Below are positions 10,878 to 22,700 of a stretch of 64,000 nucleotides of DNA, in pieces. Origin of the DNA: Manduca sexta (lineage: Eukaryota; Arthropoda; Insecta; Lepidoptera; Sphingidae); assembly GCF_014839805.1 (NCBI RefSeq), contig NC_051131.1, positions 8,606,913-8,670,912 of the forward strand, given 5' to 3'. The translations under genes were made by a program, and so were the position numbers. The notes below the pieces were generated by a model, which saw only the letters and a program-made list of their open reading frames with translations, did no database searches and was not told where the DNA came from. Position 1 is the first letter of the stretch, and each line of letters starts with the position of its first letter.

Positions 10878-13354
10878 TTAATAATATATAAGTACCTAGA
10901 TGTAGAAAAATACTAAATGGACTCTAGATTCTATATGAATTTATAGAATATCTATATTTAACGGAGTTTACTTAGTTACTTATACTTTATCGATAAGTGT
11001 GACAACAAGATTATAGTAATATAAAGTTTATATATAAACCTGCTCACTTCCAGAATATTATGCTGAATTATATTGCAACACAATAAATTTTCTAGTACTA
11101 AATAAGTAGTTGGATAACAACCCATATAATTTCTAAATATTTAATTGTCTCATACTACGTATTGATTATAAAATTATTTAGACAATTCCTGAAATAAGAT
11201 TAAATAAATGTAAGATGAAAATATGTAAATTGGTACCTACGTAATATTATCAAATAAATACTTATATTTTCATTTTTTTTTGTTTCTAGTACAATATGAA
11301 GTCATCTAAATTATAGACAAATCTAGTAGGTAGACATAAGAAGAATGGAAGCTACTTTGCTCGACAGATATGATTTTACCCAGCACAATTTATTTTAAAC
11401 GAAAAAAACTTAGAAACGTTAAGTATTATAAACTCAAACATATAACTAGTTACACTACATTAGAAATGAATCTTGTAACGTAATTATAAGTCGCATGCAA
11501 TAGGTGTTCAAAGTTGTTTCGGATAACTTATTTCGAACTCGCTTGTCATTTGCAACAATTAGGTAACTGGTAAGTAATTTTTTAGTCATTGATAACTTAC
11601 ATTGAATAAAGAATAAAGGTTGCATTTTCGATGCTAATGTTAGTAACGGTGACATTAATAGGGTAAAATAATATAATGATGGGTAATTTCCACACCACTG
11701 TTTAATCTAATTCCAATTTGTTATGATTGGAAACACTGTTTAAGTCTTTGCCCAACAAACCACCGTCAGGAACTCGGACCAATGCTCGCTCGGATGATGT
11801 TATACTCCTGGGTGTCGACATTGGGCCGAAGACCGGTGAAACCAACATAACCATTCCACTCAACCTCCAAGTAGTGGTGGCGATAACGCGTTTTTTTCCC
11901 GCAGAAAAAAGAAAGGCAAGGGTTAGCACTTAGCACATGAACATAATTAACCAAACTGATATTAATAAGTAGGTAACTATATTTTCAGTTGAAATTATTA
12001 ATCTTATATCCATTCTTATCTTACGCCTTACTAATATATTTTATTTTTTAATTTGGGTCCAAATTTACCCTATTATTCAAGCTGGTACTAATTAAACTCG
12101 AGGAGGGAGGTACCTATTCCTGTTCATAACATGTATTATGAATAGGTTTGGTCGCTTTTGGTTTACGGTAGCTAACAATGTCGGAATGTACCTAAGTAGA
12201 TAGGTATTCTAGGACGAGTATTCTACATTAAAATAAAACAACTGGTTATGCCGGCTGTAATGTTGTATTTTAGCATTTTTTATTTACCACAATAATAATA
12301 TTATATCACACCCAATGTTAATTAAGCTACTTAATATTATATGTAATAAAATTCTGCATTTTGAACATAGTTATTAGACCCGTGTACAACGTCCTAAACT
12401 TAATATTGAAGTAACATTATGATACATATACGATATTATATATAATATAAAAAAATAATAATATGGATACATACATAGGGTAATAAAATCATTACCCTCC
12501 CTTGCTTTGCCGTAGTCGGATAATAAAGAGCTGCTAAGTTCTTCTGCATGATAACTACTTCAAGGGACCAAGAAAAGGAATGGGGATGGGAAAAAGGGAT
12601 ATTGAAAAGGAAGGGTAGAGGAAGGAAGTAGTCCTTACGATGGGCGGAGGGTAAAAGGAAGAGGCAATGTTCGATTGCCCGTTTAGCCCTGAATGTCAAA
12701 ATATTACTAACCGAGCCTACGCTGTATCGTCGATGCAAGAGCATACATGGGGCATGGCTGTGCAGCGCTAGGTATCTACTGTACTGCTGGCGATAATTGA
12801 GAAGGTCCAGGATAGGGTTAAAAATTCTAAATGAAACAAATTGCTTCTTTCACGAAAAAAACGAAAATGTTTCTTTAGATTTTATTTCGCTTGATCACTA
12901 GTGACACTTGAATGCCGGGCCATTTTGCATAGATAGGCATCGGTGCCGTCATTCTTTTCAAAAATCGTATTTTGACCGCAAAGGTGTTAACTTTTTTACA
13001 CCATAAATAATATAAATTTTAATAGGAATTTAAATCTTTGAAGATTAACATTCTGTAACATAGTACAATAGATTTAAAATAATTTCTTACATAGAAACCT
13101 GCGTTATTTTTTTTTAGATCTAATGCTTTTTATCTAACCTAGACTATATTAAATAAACACAAGTTCCATTACGGCTAAAGGTTACCCTTACATAACATAT
13201 AAAAATTATATTTGATAGAAATATAACGCGAATTTTATTTTACATATACGTAGCGCAATTCTATAAGGGCAGGTGGGTAGATGACAGAAAAAAATTGCAT
13301 CTTTTATTTCGTAATTATCGGCAATTTAAAGTCTTTCAGGTATACAGCATACTT
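10878..13354. other. Intergenic stretch between the hydrophobic-protein gene and peflin
   Basis: AT-rich. The piece at 11702-11933 has higher GC and is open in more than one frame, but I recognise no domain in it; it may be a repeat fragment. A purine-rich tract runs about 12560-12665. AATAAA on the minus strand at 13303-13308, about 47 bp after the peflin stop, is its likely poly(A) signal. Confidence 0.4.
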
Positions 13355-15562
13355 TTAAATAGAGCAACTAAGTGCGATATTTAGAAAATCTTCAAATCCA
13401 ATGGTCACAGTGCCATTTTGCTGTGTATCGCGTACTCTGAATGCTTCGGTAAACCGTTGTATTTGAACACACATGACAATAAAATTATCAACAGAAATCT
13501 TTCCTCCCCTTGGATCGCCTCTTTTTGCCAAGAAACTAATAAATTCAGGCGAAAATCTGAACCCCATTTGTGATAGTGCTGAAAATTAAAAGAAATAATA
13601 TTATATTTGATTGTAGGTTGGTAGGTATATTAAGTTAAATAATTCAATAAATCGTTCTCAATTATAAAGTCAAAATACCTTTGGTCAATTCTTCCTCTTC
13701 AATAGCTCCAGATTGATCAGTGTCGTAAGTTTTGAATACAGCAAGCCATTGGTTAATGTACGTATAAAGTTTATCGAATTCTTCAAGATTAATATGTCCG
13801 GAGCGGTCTTTGTCAAACATTCCTGTAAAACACGAATGATTTTAAATGTTTACTTAAATTCCATCTATAATTCCAGTTTTTATTCTACTACAAGGGTATG
13901 TACATGTAATGTAGTTAGGTATGTAACCCATATTGTATGAATTAAATTGGCATAATTTCTAGTACTAAACTCGCCAAACTAATGTGTTTCTGAAATCCTG
14001 TTGAATAACTCAAGTAGTAAGATCACCCGATAATTAAGTCGAACCCAGGACTTCTAAGTCTAAAGCCAGAGTGTAGTGTAAGACTGTCCAACTACAGGCC
14101 CGCAGACCACTATATGGCCCGCCAAGAGTAGTCCGCTGATAGTCGCCAATTGAAATGAAAGAAAAACTACAAAGTTAATCCCTTGATTTAAAAAAAACAT
14201 GAAACGCACATCAAATTCTTAATGCAGCCTTTTCAGAATAGGTTTCAAATTTTGAAGTAGACCGCAAAAACATTGTGCTTTTTATTAACCAATTCACAAT
14301 AACTAGTGACGAAGTAATGGAATACCCAGCTAATATCCTAGAAATTATTGAAATCCAAAATCACATTTCACAGATATTTTCTATAGATGATTATGTAAAG
14401 TTCTAGAAACTACGACAAAAGAAAACTTTCCTACGTTATCTGACATTGCTTTGTAATTTTTAAGGAAATTTGGCTCAACTTATATGTGTGAAAAAGTGTT
14501 TCAACTGTCTGATACCTAAAAAAACAAATACCGTATTTCCTTAACCCCTAAACACACTTCTGATTTAATTTTACTTTCTACCTTTGATTTGTCACCAAAC
14601 ATTAAAAATTAGTAGCTCAAAAACCCTGACAGAGATCTCACTAGCTACAATTTTTGTAATTAATTTAATCAAACTCTATGTGGATTAAAACTTATACCTA
14701 TGTATGTATGGTTCAAAATATATGTTTTTTATTTTGTACCACTATGACAATAAATATACCCACTGGTACTTCGATACAAAAATGTTGTCTATTTCCAATA
14801 TTGGTTGCAGAGCGTTATTCTAGAGGTTCGAGCAAGGGTGGTGGGAGCGACAGTAGTCACTACTATAATATCTGTTTCTACCGCTAAAAAGCATCATGCC
14901 AGTATTACGTTCAATATTAGAGTGCTTTTGCTCTTGGTTATATTTATGGGTGATTGTAATGCTTAACATCTGACGAGTGATACCGACGGTTCCTACGTAT
15001 AGTATTGAATCTGCAAAATGCAATTTTGCACATTCAATATTATTACTATTTGCGTAGGGACTGTCGATATTTAAACGGTCCTTATTAAAATGAACTTCAT
15101 TTCTTTAAGACAATAAGGATCGAAGTGCTTATCGCCATGGTAATAAACACTAAACAAGCGATGTATATTCATTCGACAGTCCCTACGCAAAGTATTGCAT
15201 CTGCAAAATGCAATTTTGGAGATTCGATACTTTACGTAGGGACCGTTGATAAGTCCATACTGTCATTGAGTTTTATAGATAGAAGTACCTGAGTACAATT
15301 ATTAAAAAAAAAAAACATACAACCTACCGATCATTAAGTTACACGCCATTTCTGAAAAATGTTGCCCTTCGGCGTTGACCAGCGCCGTCCTTAGTTCAAG
15401 TGCTGTAATAAATCCAGATTGATCTTTATCCACTGCTCGAAACCATTGTTGTACTTGTGGTGCTATAGTACCACCTGCTCCAATCGAAGGATAAGGCCCG
15501 TGACCGATTTCAAGTTGGCCTTGTGGCATTTGACCGCCATATGCCGGTTGTCCATATCCTTG
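13355..15562 (-). CDS. Pef1: Peflin, penta-EF-hand calcium-binding protein (5' end missing)
   Basis: Three minus-strand exons are clear: 15328-15562, 13679-13822 and 13355-13578, joined in phase 1 twice, giving about 200 residues to the stop at 13355. Five EF-hand units are visible: loop DKDQSGFITALEL, then FDKDRSGHINLEEF, YDTDQSGAIEEEEL, a weakened fourth (RGDPRGGKISVDNF) and a fifth (RDTQQNGTVTIGFEDF). Weak fourth and fifth hands are normal in PEF proteins, where the fifth mediates dimerisation. ALSQMGFRFSPEF and FTEAFRVRDT match peflin rather than sorcin, and peflin pairs with ALG-2 in ER-to-Golgi and calcium-dependent ubiquitin ligase functions. The exon starts QGYGQPAYGGQ, the end of the Gly/Pro/Gln-rich N-terminus. 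The first coding exon must lie beyond 15562 and was not identified. The 1.5-kb intron contains a transposase relic and a foldback element. Confidence 0.9.
14090..14670 (+). pseudogene. Degenerate hAT-family transposase relic
   Basis: Within the larger visible peflin intron, on the opposite strand, broken frames give text typical of the C-terminus of ZBED/SCAND3-like hAT transposases: CEKVF after about 14485, then KNKYR, LTPKHTSDLILLSTF and SPNIKN to about 14605. In live copies the corresponding part reads as a hAT dimerisation region. Stops and frameshifts are frequent and no terminal repeats or 8-bp duplication were found. The family call rests on short motifs only. Confidence 0.45.
14982..15252. 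repeat. Double foldback (inverted palindromes)
   Basis: Two related segments, about 14982-15071 and 15172-15252, are reverse complements of each other. Each is also close to a palindrome around a shared core TGCAAAATGCAATTTT, with CCTACG(T/C) and CGTAGGGAC at their ends. The whole could form one large hairpin or two smaller ones. I take it as a foldback or MITE-type element. About 100 bp of unrelated sequence separates the arms. Confidence 0.7.
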
Positions 15563-18500
15563 CTGAAATTATAATGTGTTATAATTCATTATAATATTAC
15601 GCGTTGCCTGCGGTGCCTAAACATTAAATAATAATGTTTAGAATCCGCAATTTTATATATACACAAAACGCAGCGTAGATTTTTAAAATATTTTTTCATA
15701 CTGCTGTAGTGCACTACGTTAGGCGTTTGCGCCTACATCAATACATTGTAGATCTTTATTTTTAAACTAGAGTGTGATGTCGCATTGCCGCTACGCGTTT
15801 ATTTTACAATTCATTAATAGTAAAAAACACTAGTTTAAAGAAAAGCAGAAAGGTATTTTATGTGAATCTAATTCATATAAGTGACTTATGTGATAGTTAT
15901 TAAAAATAACAGGCAACATTTTTAATGTTATAGAAATGAGGAAGATTTCTATTTCGATTCACCCAATTAAATGACAATTCAGCTACCGACGTTTGAGCTA
16001 CATTGAGATTCGACATTTTTACTTCAATTTTTCATGGTAACATTGTAAACGGAACTGAAATCTCCAAAATACAGAAAGTAAACTCGATAGGTAATTTAAA
16101 ACAGTACAAATCCTTACTTTTTTGGCTTCCATACTTGTGATAGATACCAAATACCTCGTATGGCACGTAAGGCACAGTGCGTCTTTGTTAATTGCTATAA
16201 CTCTTCTTTCAATATGCATGTTACACTTCTCATCACTAGTAAAATGTGAAATTTTCCGAAAGGGACTCCGTCCGGAGCTATAGATACTAATTCTTAGTAG
16301 TTACGTATAAATATTGTCTGTCATTATATTTCGATTTTAGCGTACTATGCTATTAAAACTATAGGTGCATGTATCTAAAATTCCTAAAAGCTATGCATGA
16401 CGAAGGTTGTTTTGGATATTTATATCATCATAATGATACGCTCTTTAAAAAACTCTCAAAATAACTTTAAATACACAGTATCCTCAACAATAATCCGCCA
16501 GACAGTAGTTGATTGTTATAGGCAACAATCACTGTACAATTGAAATTATGAAACAACGCGTCACAACTAATTTTTCCCACCCTTCACCACTCTCCACCGT
16601 TGCTATTGCGATTGCAAATCCGGAGGATAGCTTGTATACTGTATTCCGTTAAAATTTGTGTGAATATAAATAATATTTAACATTTTATTGAGTCCAATCA
16701 TTTATTTCACTTTATTTCTGACATAATTTTATTGATTCTAAGGATTGATTTATTAATTTTGATTGATATTAGAAAAAAATCTGTTATATTTGGTTATAGC
16801 GACATTGAAGAAAACACCTAACCAAACCGCTATAATATAAGATAGTTGTAGCAAACAATATATACAATATATTGTACTTAAGTATGTAATGCTTTTGATC
16901 GTTGCTCCACCCACGTGTAGTCGTTTTGCAACATAAAGCTCCCAGCGTAAGTAGTTCTGTTCAGTATTCATTTTTTTGAAATCTGCATTCGTACTATCTC
17001 TTGATGAGACACTGTTTACGTAAAAGCAAAGTTAAGTATTTATTAAACACACATCCAAACATCTTCAGCAACTACTACAGTTATATGCTACAATTAGATG
17101 GATAGTAAAAAATAGTAGAATAAACAATTTTGGTGTTCATTGAGAAACTTTAATTTTATTATTTTTTAAGTATAAAAAGATTTTCAAAACGATTTTTCTG
17201 GAACAAAATATCAATAAATGAACTGAAATATAAAAATTCCACACAACATTTGTTATTTATACATTACACACTCGCTACATAGGTACAATAAATGTCGATA
17301 CACAAAACTCTTTTCCTGGAAACATTGGGAAGTTTCGTAAATTTTATATTATGAATATTTTTTATATTCTTGCATTAAAGGTGTCTTCGGGAATTTTTGC
17401 CAGTTACGGCCTTTTATTACGCCGCGGTCTCACAGAAAAAGCTAAGATTCCTTTGCTCAGAAATAGTAGGTAAATTTTTGGCCATAGTTAATTTCATAAT
17501 ACCTACCTAGGGCAATATTATTGGAAGAATAAATTACACGGAATTTCATTCGTACTCGGAAGCGAAATTTTATAACACAATAAATTGGAAAATAACACAA
17601 TGGTTAGCAGTTAATACCTATTTGATCGAAATGCCTCCTATAAAAATAAAAATATGTAAATGAAGATATAGAAATCTTGGCTCAGCGCGGAGAGAATCTC
17701 CCACTGTGCCAGTTTTTAACACACCACCAACCTTGCAAAAATATTTTAATTAATTATTTTATTCATGGCTCCAATATTACTTATGTTTCCAATATTTCTC
17801 TATTCGAAATAAAAAGGTATCTGCTTCATGAGAATTATCATGAGAAAAGTATCAAAGTTTACACTTGTTTTAATTTGAACTTCCTAATGTTTCTAAGAGG
17901 GCATCCAGGATTTTTTTGGTGCCACGTTAGAATGGACTGACGTTGCCGCTTGACAATTTAGCCAATGTCATTTTAGCTGAATGGTAGGCAATACTTTCAA
18001 TATGAATAGCAAAACTGCGGCAAAGGCGTAACTCCAGACGGTGCGATAATTTCTATATTTTATTAACAACAATAGAAGAGAAATGGCAGATGTCGTCAAC
18101 CCAGTCTAATTTAACAATACGTGACGAGGATAATGTTGGCTTAATTTGCTTCTAAAATATTGCTGTTTTTGAAAAATACATATAAGAATTATATCTTACA
18201 AAATCATAAAAGGCATAAAACCAGAGTTTATAAACACCTTACTTGTTCAAGATACTTACTACATTTTTTTTAAATGCCTATATACACTAATAGATGTTTC
18301 TAGGTCATTCATAATAAGTTACATAATATTATGGTTACTGTATAACTAGGCTAGGTACATATAAATATGAAATGTACATATCAGAGTAATAGAGGCTACA
18401 AGATAAATCACATTAAATATACTTTTAAATAACAGTAAATTTTATCAGTAACATGAGTCCAGTGTAGAAGTATAATTACTGCTTAATTAACATTAAAAAT

Positions 18501-19016
18501 TAACAAAGTTAATAATTACTTATATTTAGATGACATTCAGTCTTTTAAATCAAAACCAATACTGGCAAGTTTATTACATTTTGTACTAAGCAATCAAGTT
18601 TACATTATAGGTACATGCCCAAGTCAGAGCCTTTTCACTAACTACAGGTGGTACATAGAAAATTATAAGTAGACACTATTGTCATTCACTACAGATGTAA
18701 TTGCTTAAATAATAATTTGATTGGTTTCGTTGGTTGACTTCTGATTTGTATTATGTTACAAACAAAAATAATTACAATAATATTTAAAAGACAAGTCATC
18801 TTATACCATTCTTATAACACTATAAAATGTTGTTATAAATTTAACGCCTGTTTAGAAATGATATCATAGGAAACTAAAATCATAAACTCAACATACAAAT
18901 ATAGCTGCCATTTTTTATAAATTTGTACAAAAACTTAAATGTAATTAGTGAAAATGCAATGGATATCAAAACATTATACATACAATATACTATCACCAAT
19001 ACAAAATTCATTTAAT
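15563..19016. other. Stretch between peflin and LRIG
   Basis: This should contain the peflin 5' exon and promoter, and the LRIG 3' UTR toward 19016. An open minus-strand frame spans about 16019-16310 without a stop (with SDEKCNMHIERR and CLTCHTRY) and has a possible donor GTAAGG after EAKK. It has no family match I know. A short inverted repeat (TTAAACTAG near 15764 against CTAGTTTAA near 15830) is also present. No other gene was seen. Confidence 0.35.
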
Positions 19017-21698
19017 CTAAACATTACTACTGTGACTAGAAAAACTATAAGTAGCAGGTGTCACTGATGTATTTACACACACTTGAATAGAAGGTTTAAA
19101 AGAGGAAGGTAGAAGTTTGTGTGCTTCTGGCACCGGAGAATAACTGCGGCACACAGCAGGCTCATAGTGTACTTGTTCAATCCTATCTATAGGCACACCA
19201 TCAAAGCTTGTTTGTTTGGCTGAGTCGCCAGTCCCACTATCTTTGCACGATGAGTGTTCAGATATATTGTCTGAAAACATTTGTGGAGGATCACTATCAC
19301 TATGCACAATATGTGTCATTTTCATAGTTTCAGCAGGAATAGTGCGCACAGCATTCGCCATACGTCTTCGCGTGTGATAAATTATCACCACCCATATAAT
19401 AGAAGTCCCTACCGCACAACACACAACCGTTATTATTATAATACCAGTCATATCTTCTTCATTTACTCTAATTGCAACTGGTGGTAATACTCTTAACTCT
19501 GTCACATGCTTCTTGGTACCCAACTCATTGGTAATTTCACATTCATATCTCCCAGCATCATTGGATTCTACTCCTAATATTATCAATAATTGGTCTTCAT
19601 TAGAAAAGTAATGGCGTTCACTTGATGTAACTGGTGTTCCATCCTTAAGCCATTTTAAAACAGGTTTTGGTGAACCCGATATCATACATTGTAATACAAC
19701 ATTGTCGCCACTGGTTGCCTCTTTGTTTTCCATGACTCTTACGAAAGAAGGCTCTTGTAATACTGTCAATGTAGCATTGGATATTATGGTCCCGGCTGGA
19801 TTTTTAGCTGCACAACTATACACACCCATATCTGTAGTCTTAGCATTCACTATGAAAAACAAATGGTCAGCTGGCATTACATTCATTCTTCTTTCTCTAG
19901 CAGCAGGAAAGTCATTACCGCCATCCTTTTTCCAAGATATTTCTGGAGGTGGGTCACCATTAGCAGCACAATTTAAAGTGACAGTTTCTCCAGTTTTTAC
20001 AGTCACATTTGTTGGTGTTTTCATAAATCGTGGAAAAGTGACAATGTTCAGTTTTGCCTTTGTAGAATATGTTACTCCAAAATTATTGCTCACAACACAT
20101 TGATATTTACCAGAATCGGCATGGGTTACATTTGGGATTACTAAAACAGATGTGGCACGTGGCTGGCCATTGCTAGATAATGTGACATTTTCAAACACGG
20201 TTGGATTGCTTACATTGCCATTATTTTTTCTCCATAGAAAAGTCATATTGTTGAAAGGATTTGATGTTGCTGAGCACACTAAGTTGGCAGAACGCCCTTT
20301 AATGGCAAGATGGGTTTTAGGATGTTCAACAACTTTAGGTTTTGGAGAATCACCACAATTGTCTTCTTTAAGTTTAGTGATTGAGACCCCTCTTGTGTCT
20401 GCAGGATAGGCACAGTTAGCTGTGATAAGCTTCTGCTCCACTTTCTCTTTTATCCACTTTACAATCCATAGCAAATTACAATCACATAAAAGTGATGATG
20501 AGTTAAGGTGAAGTTTTCTCAACTTTGTCATAGAATTAAAGGCATGTTGTTGTATTGAAGTAATATTATTTCCTCTTAAATCCATTTCTTCAAGACTTGA
20601 CAGACCATCAAAAGCTCGTGCATTTATTGATTTTATGTGATTTGCTGCCAGACTGAAAGTGATAAGATTCTGTAATTTTGAAAATGGTCCAGACATGTCT
20701 TCTACTGTCCAGGAAATCTTGTTATTATTTAGCTGCAATGATTCCAGGTGCTCCATATAACCAAAAGCTTCTTGAGATATTGAAGATATGTTATTGTAAC
20801 TAAGGTTTAGAGTGCGTAATTTAACCAAATGCTGAAAAGTACGACTTTCTATTGCCATCAAATAATTGTGAGACAAGTCCAACATTTCCAAATTTGCACA
20901 TAATTCCCAGCTACCAAAATCTATTTCAGATATCAAATTGTTTGATAAAGATAATGTGATTAATGATTCCAGTCCGTACATCCACCCTTTGGAAATGTTC
21001 TTGATTTTATTATGATCTAATTGTAATAAGTTTACAGATTTAAATCCGAAAAAGGCACCATCCATAATATTGTCAATATTGTTAAATCGCAGTTTTAAAC
21101 TAGTTAAATTTGATAGGCCCTGAAAAAGCAGGCCATTGATCATGTGAAGCTTATTATGATTTAGCTCCAATGTTTTTAAATTCATTTGATTCATGAACAA
21201 GTGATTTGGAAGAGATTTTATTTCATTCCTATTTAATTTCAGCACTTCAAGATTTGTTAAATTGTTTAATGCTCCTTCCTGTATGATCTTGATGTGATTA
21301 CTGTTTAAGTTTAGGGTTCTGATTGAACTATTCTCAGGGAAGTGGCCCGTGTCTATAGATTTAATGTTATTTCTGTTCAGATTTAGTTCTTGTATTTGCT
21401 CTAAATGTAACAGGTTTGGTATGCTGTGTAACATGTTTTTGTCCAGTTTCAGTACGTTCAAATTTATTAAATCATTAAATGCATTCGTAACATTATTCAA
21501 TCTATTATGGCTGATATCTAATTGTACCACCCACTTAGGAATTTTTGGCACTGATACCAAATCCTTTTTGGAACAGTCAACATATTGTTTTAGACAATCA
21601 CACTTCAATGGGCACTCAAAATTTTCTGCATTCAGCAAAGAACATACCAATATGATTAGCGTTATAAACAATAACAAATGAGAGTCTCCCATTTTCAT
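19017..21698 (-). CDS. LRIG-type receptor: leucine-rich repeats and Ig domains (lambik-like)
   Basis: A single uninterrupted 893-residue frame encodes a type I membrane protein. Order: signal peptide about 1-24 (LLLFITLIILVCSLLNA); LRR N-cap with cysteines at 29, 33, 35, 42; about 14-15 leucine-rich repeats from 57 to 400 (for example LELNHNKL, LDLSHNYL, LNLSYNNI); LRR C-cap with CDCNLLWIVKW (405-450); three Ig domains with paired cysteines about 475/534, 577/629 and 671/720, each with the D-x-G-x-Y-x-C signature; one transmembrane helix about 752-775; then RRR and a cytoplasmic tail of about 118 residues. LRR plus three Ig plus TM is the LRIG architecture, whose members restrain receptor tyrosine kinase signalling; the Drosophila member is lambik. 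There are two possible ATGs two codons apart (MKMGD); I keep the first. The coding region has no intron, unlike vertebrate LRIG genes. Confidence 0.92.
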   Translation of the reverse strand: MKMGDSHLLLFITLIILVCSLLNAENFECPLKCDCLKQYVDCSKKDLVSVPKIPKWVVQLDISHNRLNNVTNAFNDLINLNVLKLDKNMLHSIPNLLHLEQIQELNLNRNNIKSIDTGHFPENSSIRTLNLNSNHIKIIQEGALNNLTNLEVLKLNRNEIKSLPNHLFMNQMNLKTLELNHNKLHMINGLLFQGLSNLTSLKLRFNNIDNIMDGAFFGFKSVNLLQLDHNKIKNISKGWMYGLESLITLSLSNNLISEIDFGSWELCANLEMLDLSHNYLMAIESRTFQHLVKLRTLNLSYNNISSISQEAFGYMEHLESLQLNNNKISWTVEDMSGPFSKLQNLITFSLAANHIKSINARAFDGLSSLEEMDLRGNNITSIQQHAFNSMTKLRKLHLNSSSLLCDCNLLWIVKWIKEKVEQKLITANCAYPADTRGVSITKLKEDNCGDSPKPKVVEHPKTHLAIKGRSANLVCSATSNPFNNMTFLWRKNNGNVSNPTVFENVTLSSNGQPRATSVLVIPNVTHADSGKYQCVVSNNFGVTYSTKAKLNIVTFPRFMKTPTNVTVKTGETVTLNCAANGDPPPEISWKKDGGNDFPAARERRMNVMPADHLFFIVNAKTTDMGVYSCAAKNPAGTIISNATLTVLQEPSFVRVMENKEATSGDNVVLQCMISGSPKPVLKWLKDGTPVTSSERHYFSNEDQLLIILGVESNDAGRYECEITNELGTKKHVTELRVLPPVAIRVNEEDMTGIIIITVVCCAVGTSIIWVVIIYHTRRRMANAVRTIPAETMKMTHIVHSDSDPPQMFSDNISEHSSCKDSGTGDSAKQTSFDGVPIDRIEQVHYEPAVCRSYSPVPEAHKLLPSSFKPSIQVCVNTSVTPATYSFSSHSSNV

Positions 21699-22471
21699 GC
21701 ATTTGTGTAGCTGCCTGTTTGCTCGACTCTATTCTTTGTTCTTACATAATTCTGGCTAGAAATGTTTTATACACTGAGTTCGTTGTGAAAATCACTTCAC
21801 TTATTCGCAATATTGATAGACTTTGCATTTTAACACATGTACTAACGGATAACGAGAAAAACAATTGGACATAATATTTACGGCAATACACTCGGCGGCC
21901 ATTTTATTCTTTCTTTTGGTTTGGACAATATTTTTTATTGATTCAACTATGGCGATGAGTCATTTGAGCCAACGGCTCATTTTTATGGAAAAACAATTTG
22001 AAGGTATCGTAAAAACATTCCCATTTAAATTTTTTTCGATATTAATGAATTAGTTTTAAATTTAGGAATCAATTTACAAAATCTATATTAAATCCAGTAA
22101 CATATCAAAAAGTATCGATACGCCATTTCCGCAGAAATGAAGTCTTCCATATAGTACAAATATAACCCGATAAAAACGAAATATCCATCCACTTAGTAGC
22201 GCTTTTTAATAGAACCTGAGCGAAAAGGAATGGATTCCCAATCTGAAAACAGAACGCTCATCAACGCCATTCTTCTGAGAAAATTTAGATTACATTTCTA
22301 AACTTAGCATGTGTGTGATGTATTCTAAGATGTTTTTATTACATAGATACGTTATCCGAGCTCAATACCGGCAAGACGAAAGTAAGGTAACTGCCCGACA
22401 TTCACTTAGTCAACCTCCAACCACTGTCGCGACTAGTCGGCTTACTAACTTTTTGTATTTTTATAAATAAA
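21699..22471. promoter_or_regulatory. Upstream region of LRIG
   Basis: This holds the 5' UTR and presumably the promoter of the minus-strand LRIG gene. I could not place a TATA box or initiator with confidence. The short frame at 21865-22053 has no known motif. Confidence 0.3.
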
Positions 22472-22549
22472 ATGCCTTCCTGTGTTTTTAGACGATGTAC
22501 ACATTATACTCCAACTGTGAATGAAAAAACGTTTCATTTTATACGTTAG
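22472..22549 (+). CDS. THAP-domain N-terminus (first exon or fragment)
   Basis: ATG at 22472 opens 25 codons beginning MPSCVFRRC and containing FHFIR, then TAG at 22547-22549. The M-P-x-C-x4-C start followed by an F-H aromatic pair is how C2CH THAP zinc fingers begin. GTTAGTAA after the CGT codon could act as a donor, making this a first exon whose continuation lies in or beyond the assembly gap. Otherwise it is a broken copy, since THAP domains also occur in P-element transposases. The rest of the domain (the W, and the C and H of the C2CH set) was not found before 23362. Confidence 0.4.
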   Translation: MPSCVFRRCTHYTPTVNEKTFHFIR

Positions 22550-22599
22550 TAATAAGTATACACTCTTTAACTTATTTTTTAAACTAATAAATGCATTTT

Positions 22600-22700
22600 A
22601 TTCGACTGTCATGGCGACGGGGCGGCCGACGCTCGGGCCCATTCGGAACCACTCGGGCTCGCTCGGGCCGTATCGATGCGAGCCGCTAGGGCTGTGACTA
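22600..22700. other. GC/CpG-rich patch
   Basis: About 100 bp with many CpG steps and repeats of the word CTCGGGC(C/T) in otherwise AT-rich DNA. It could be part of a promoter for the NECAP or THAP-like gene, or a repeat remnant; nothing visible decides this. Confidence 0.3.

Noticed and set aside
11702..11954. Open frames on both strands near 11.8 kb
   Set aside because: Three overlapping frames are open in one GC-richer stretch, with no motif known to me. Possibly a transposon piece, but not supportable as a gene.
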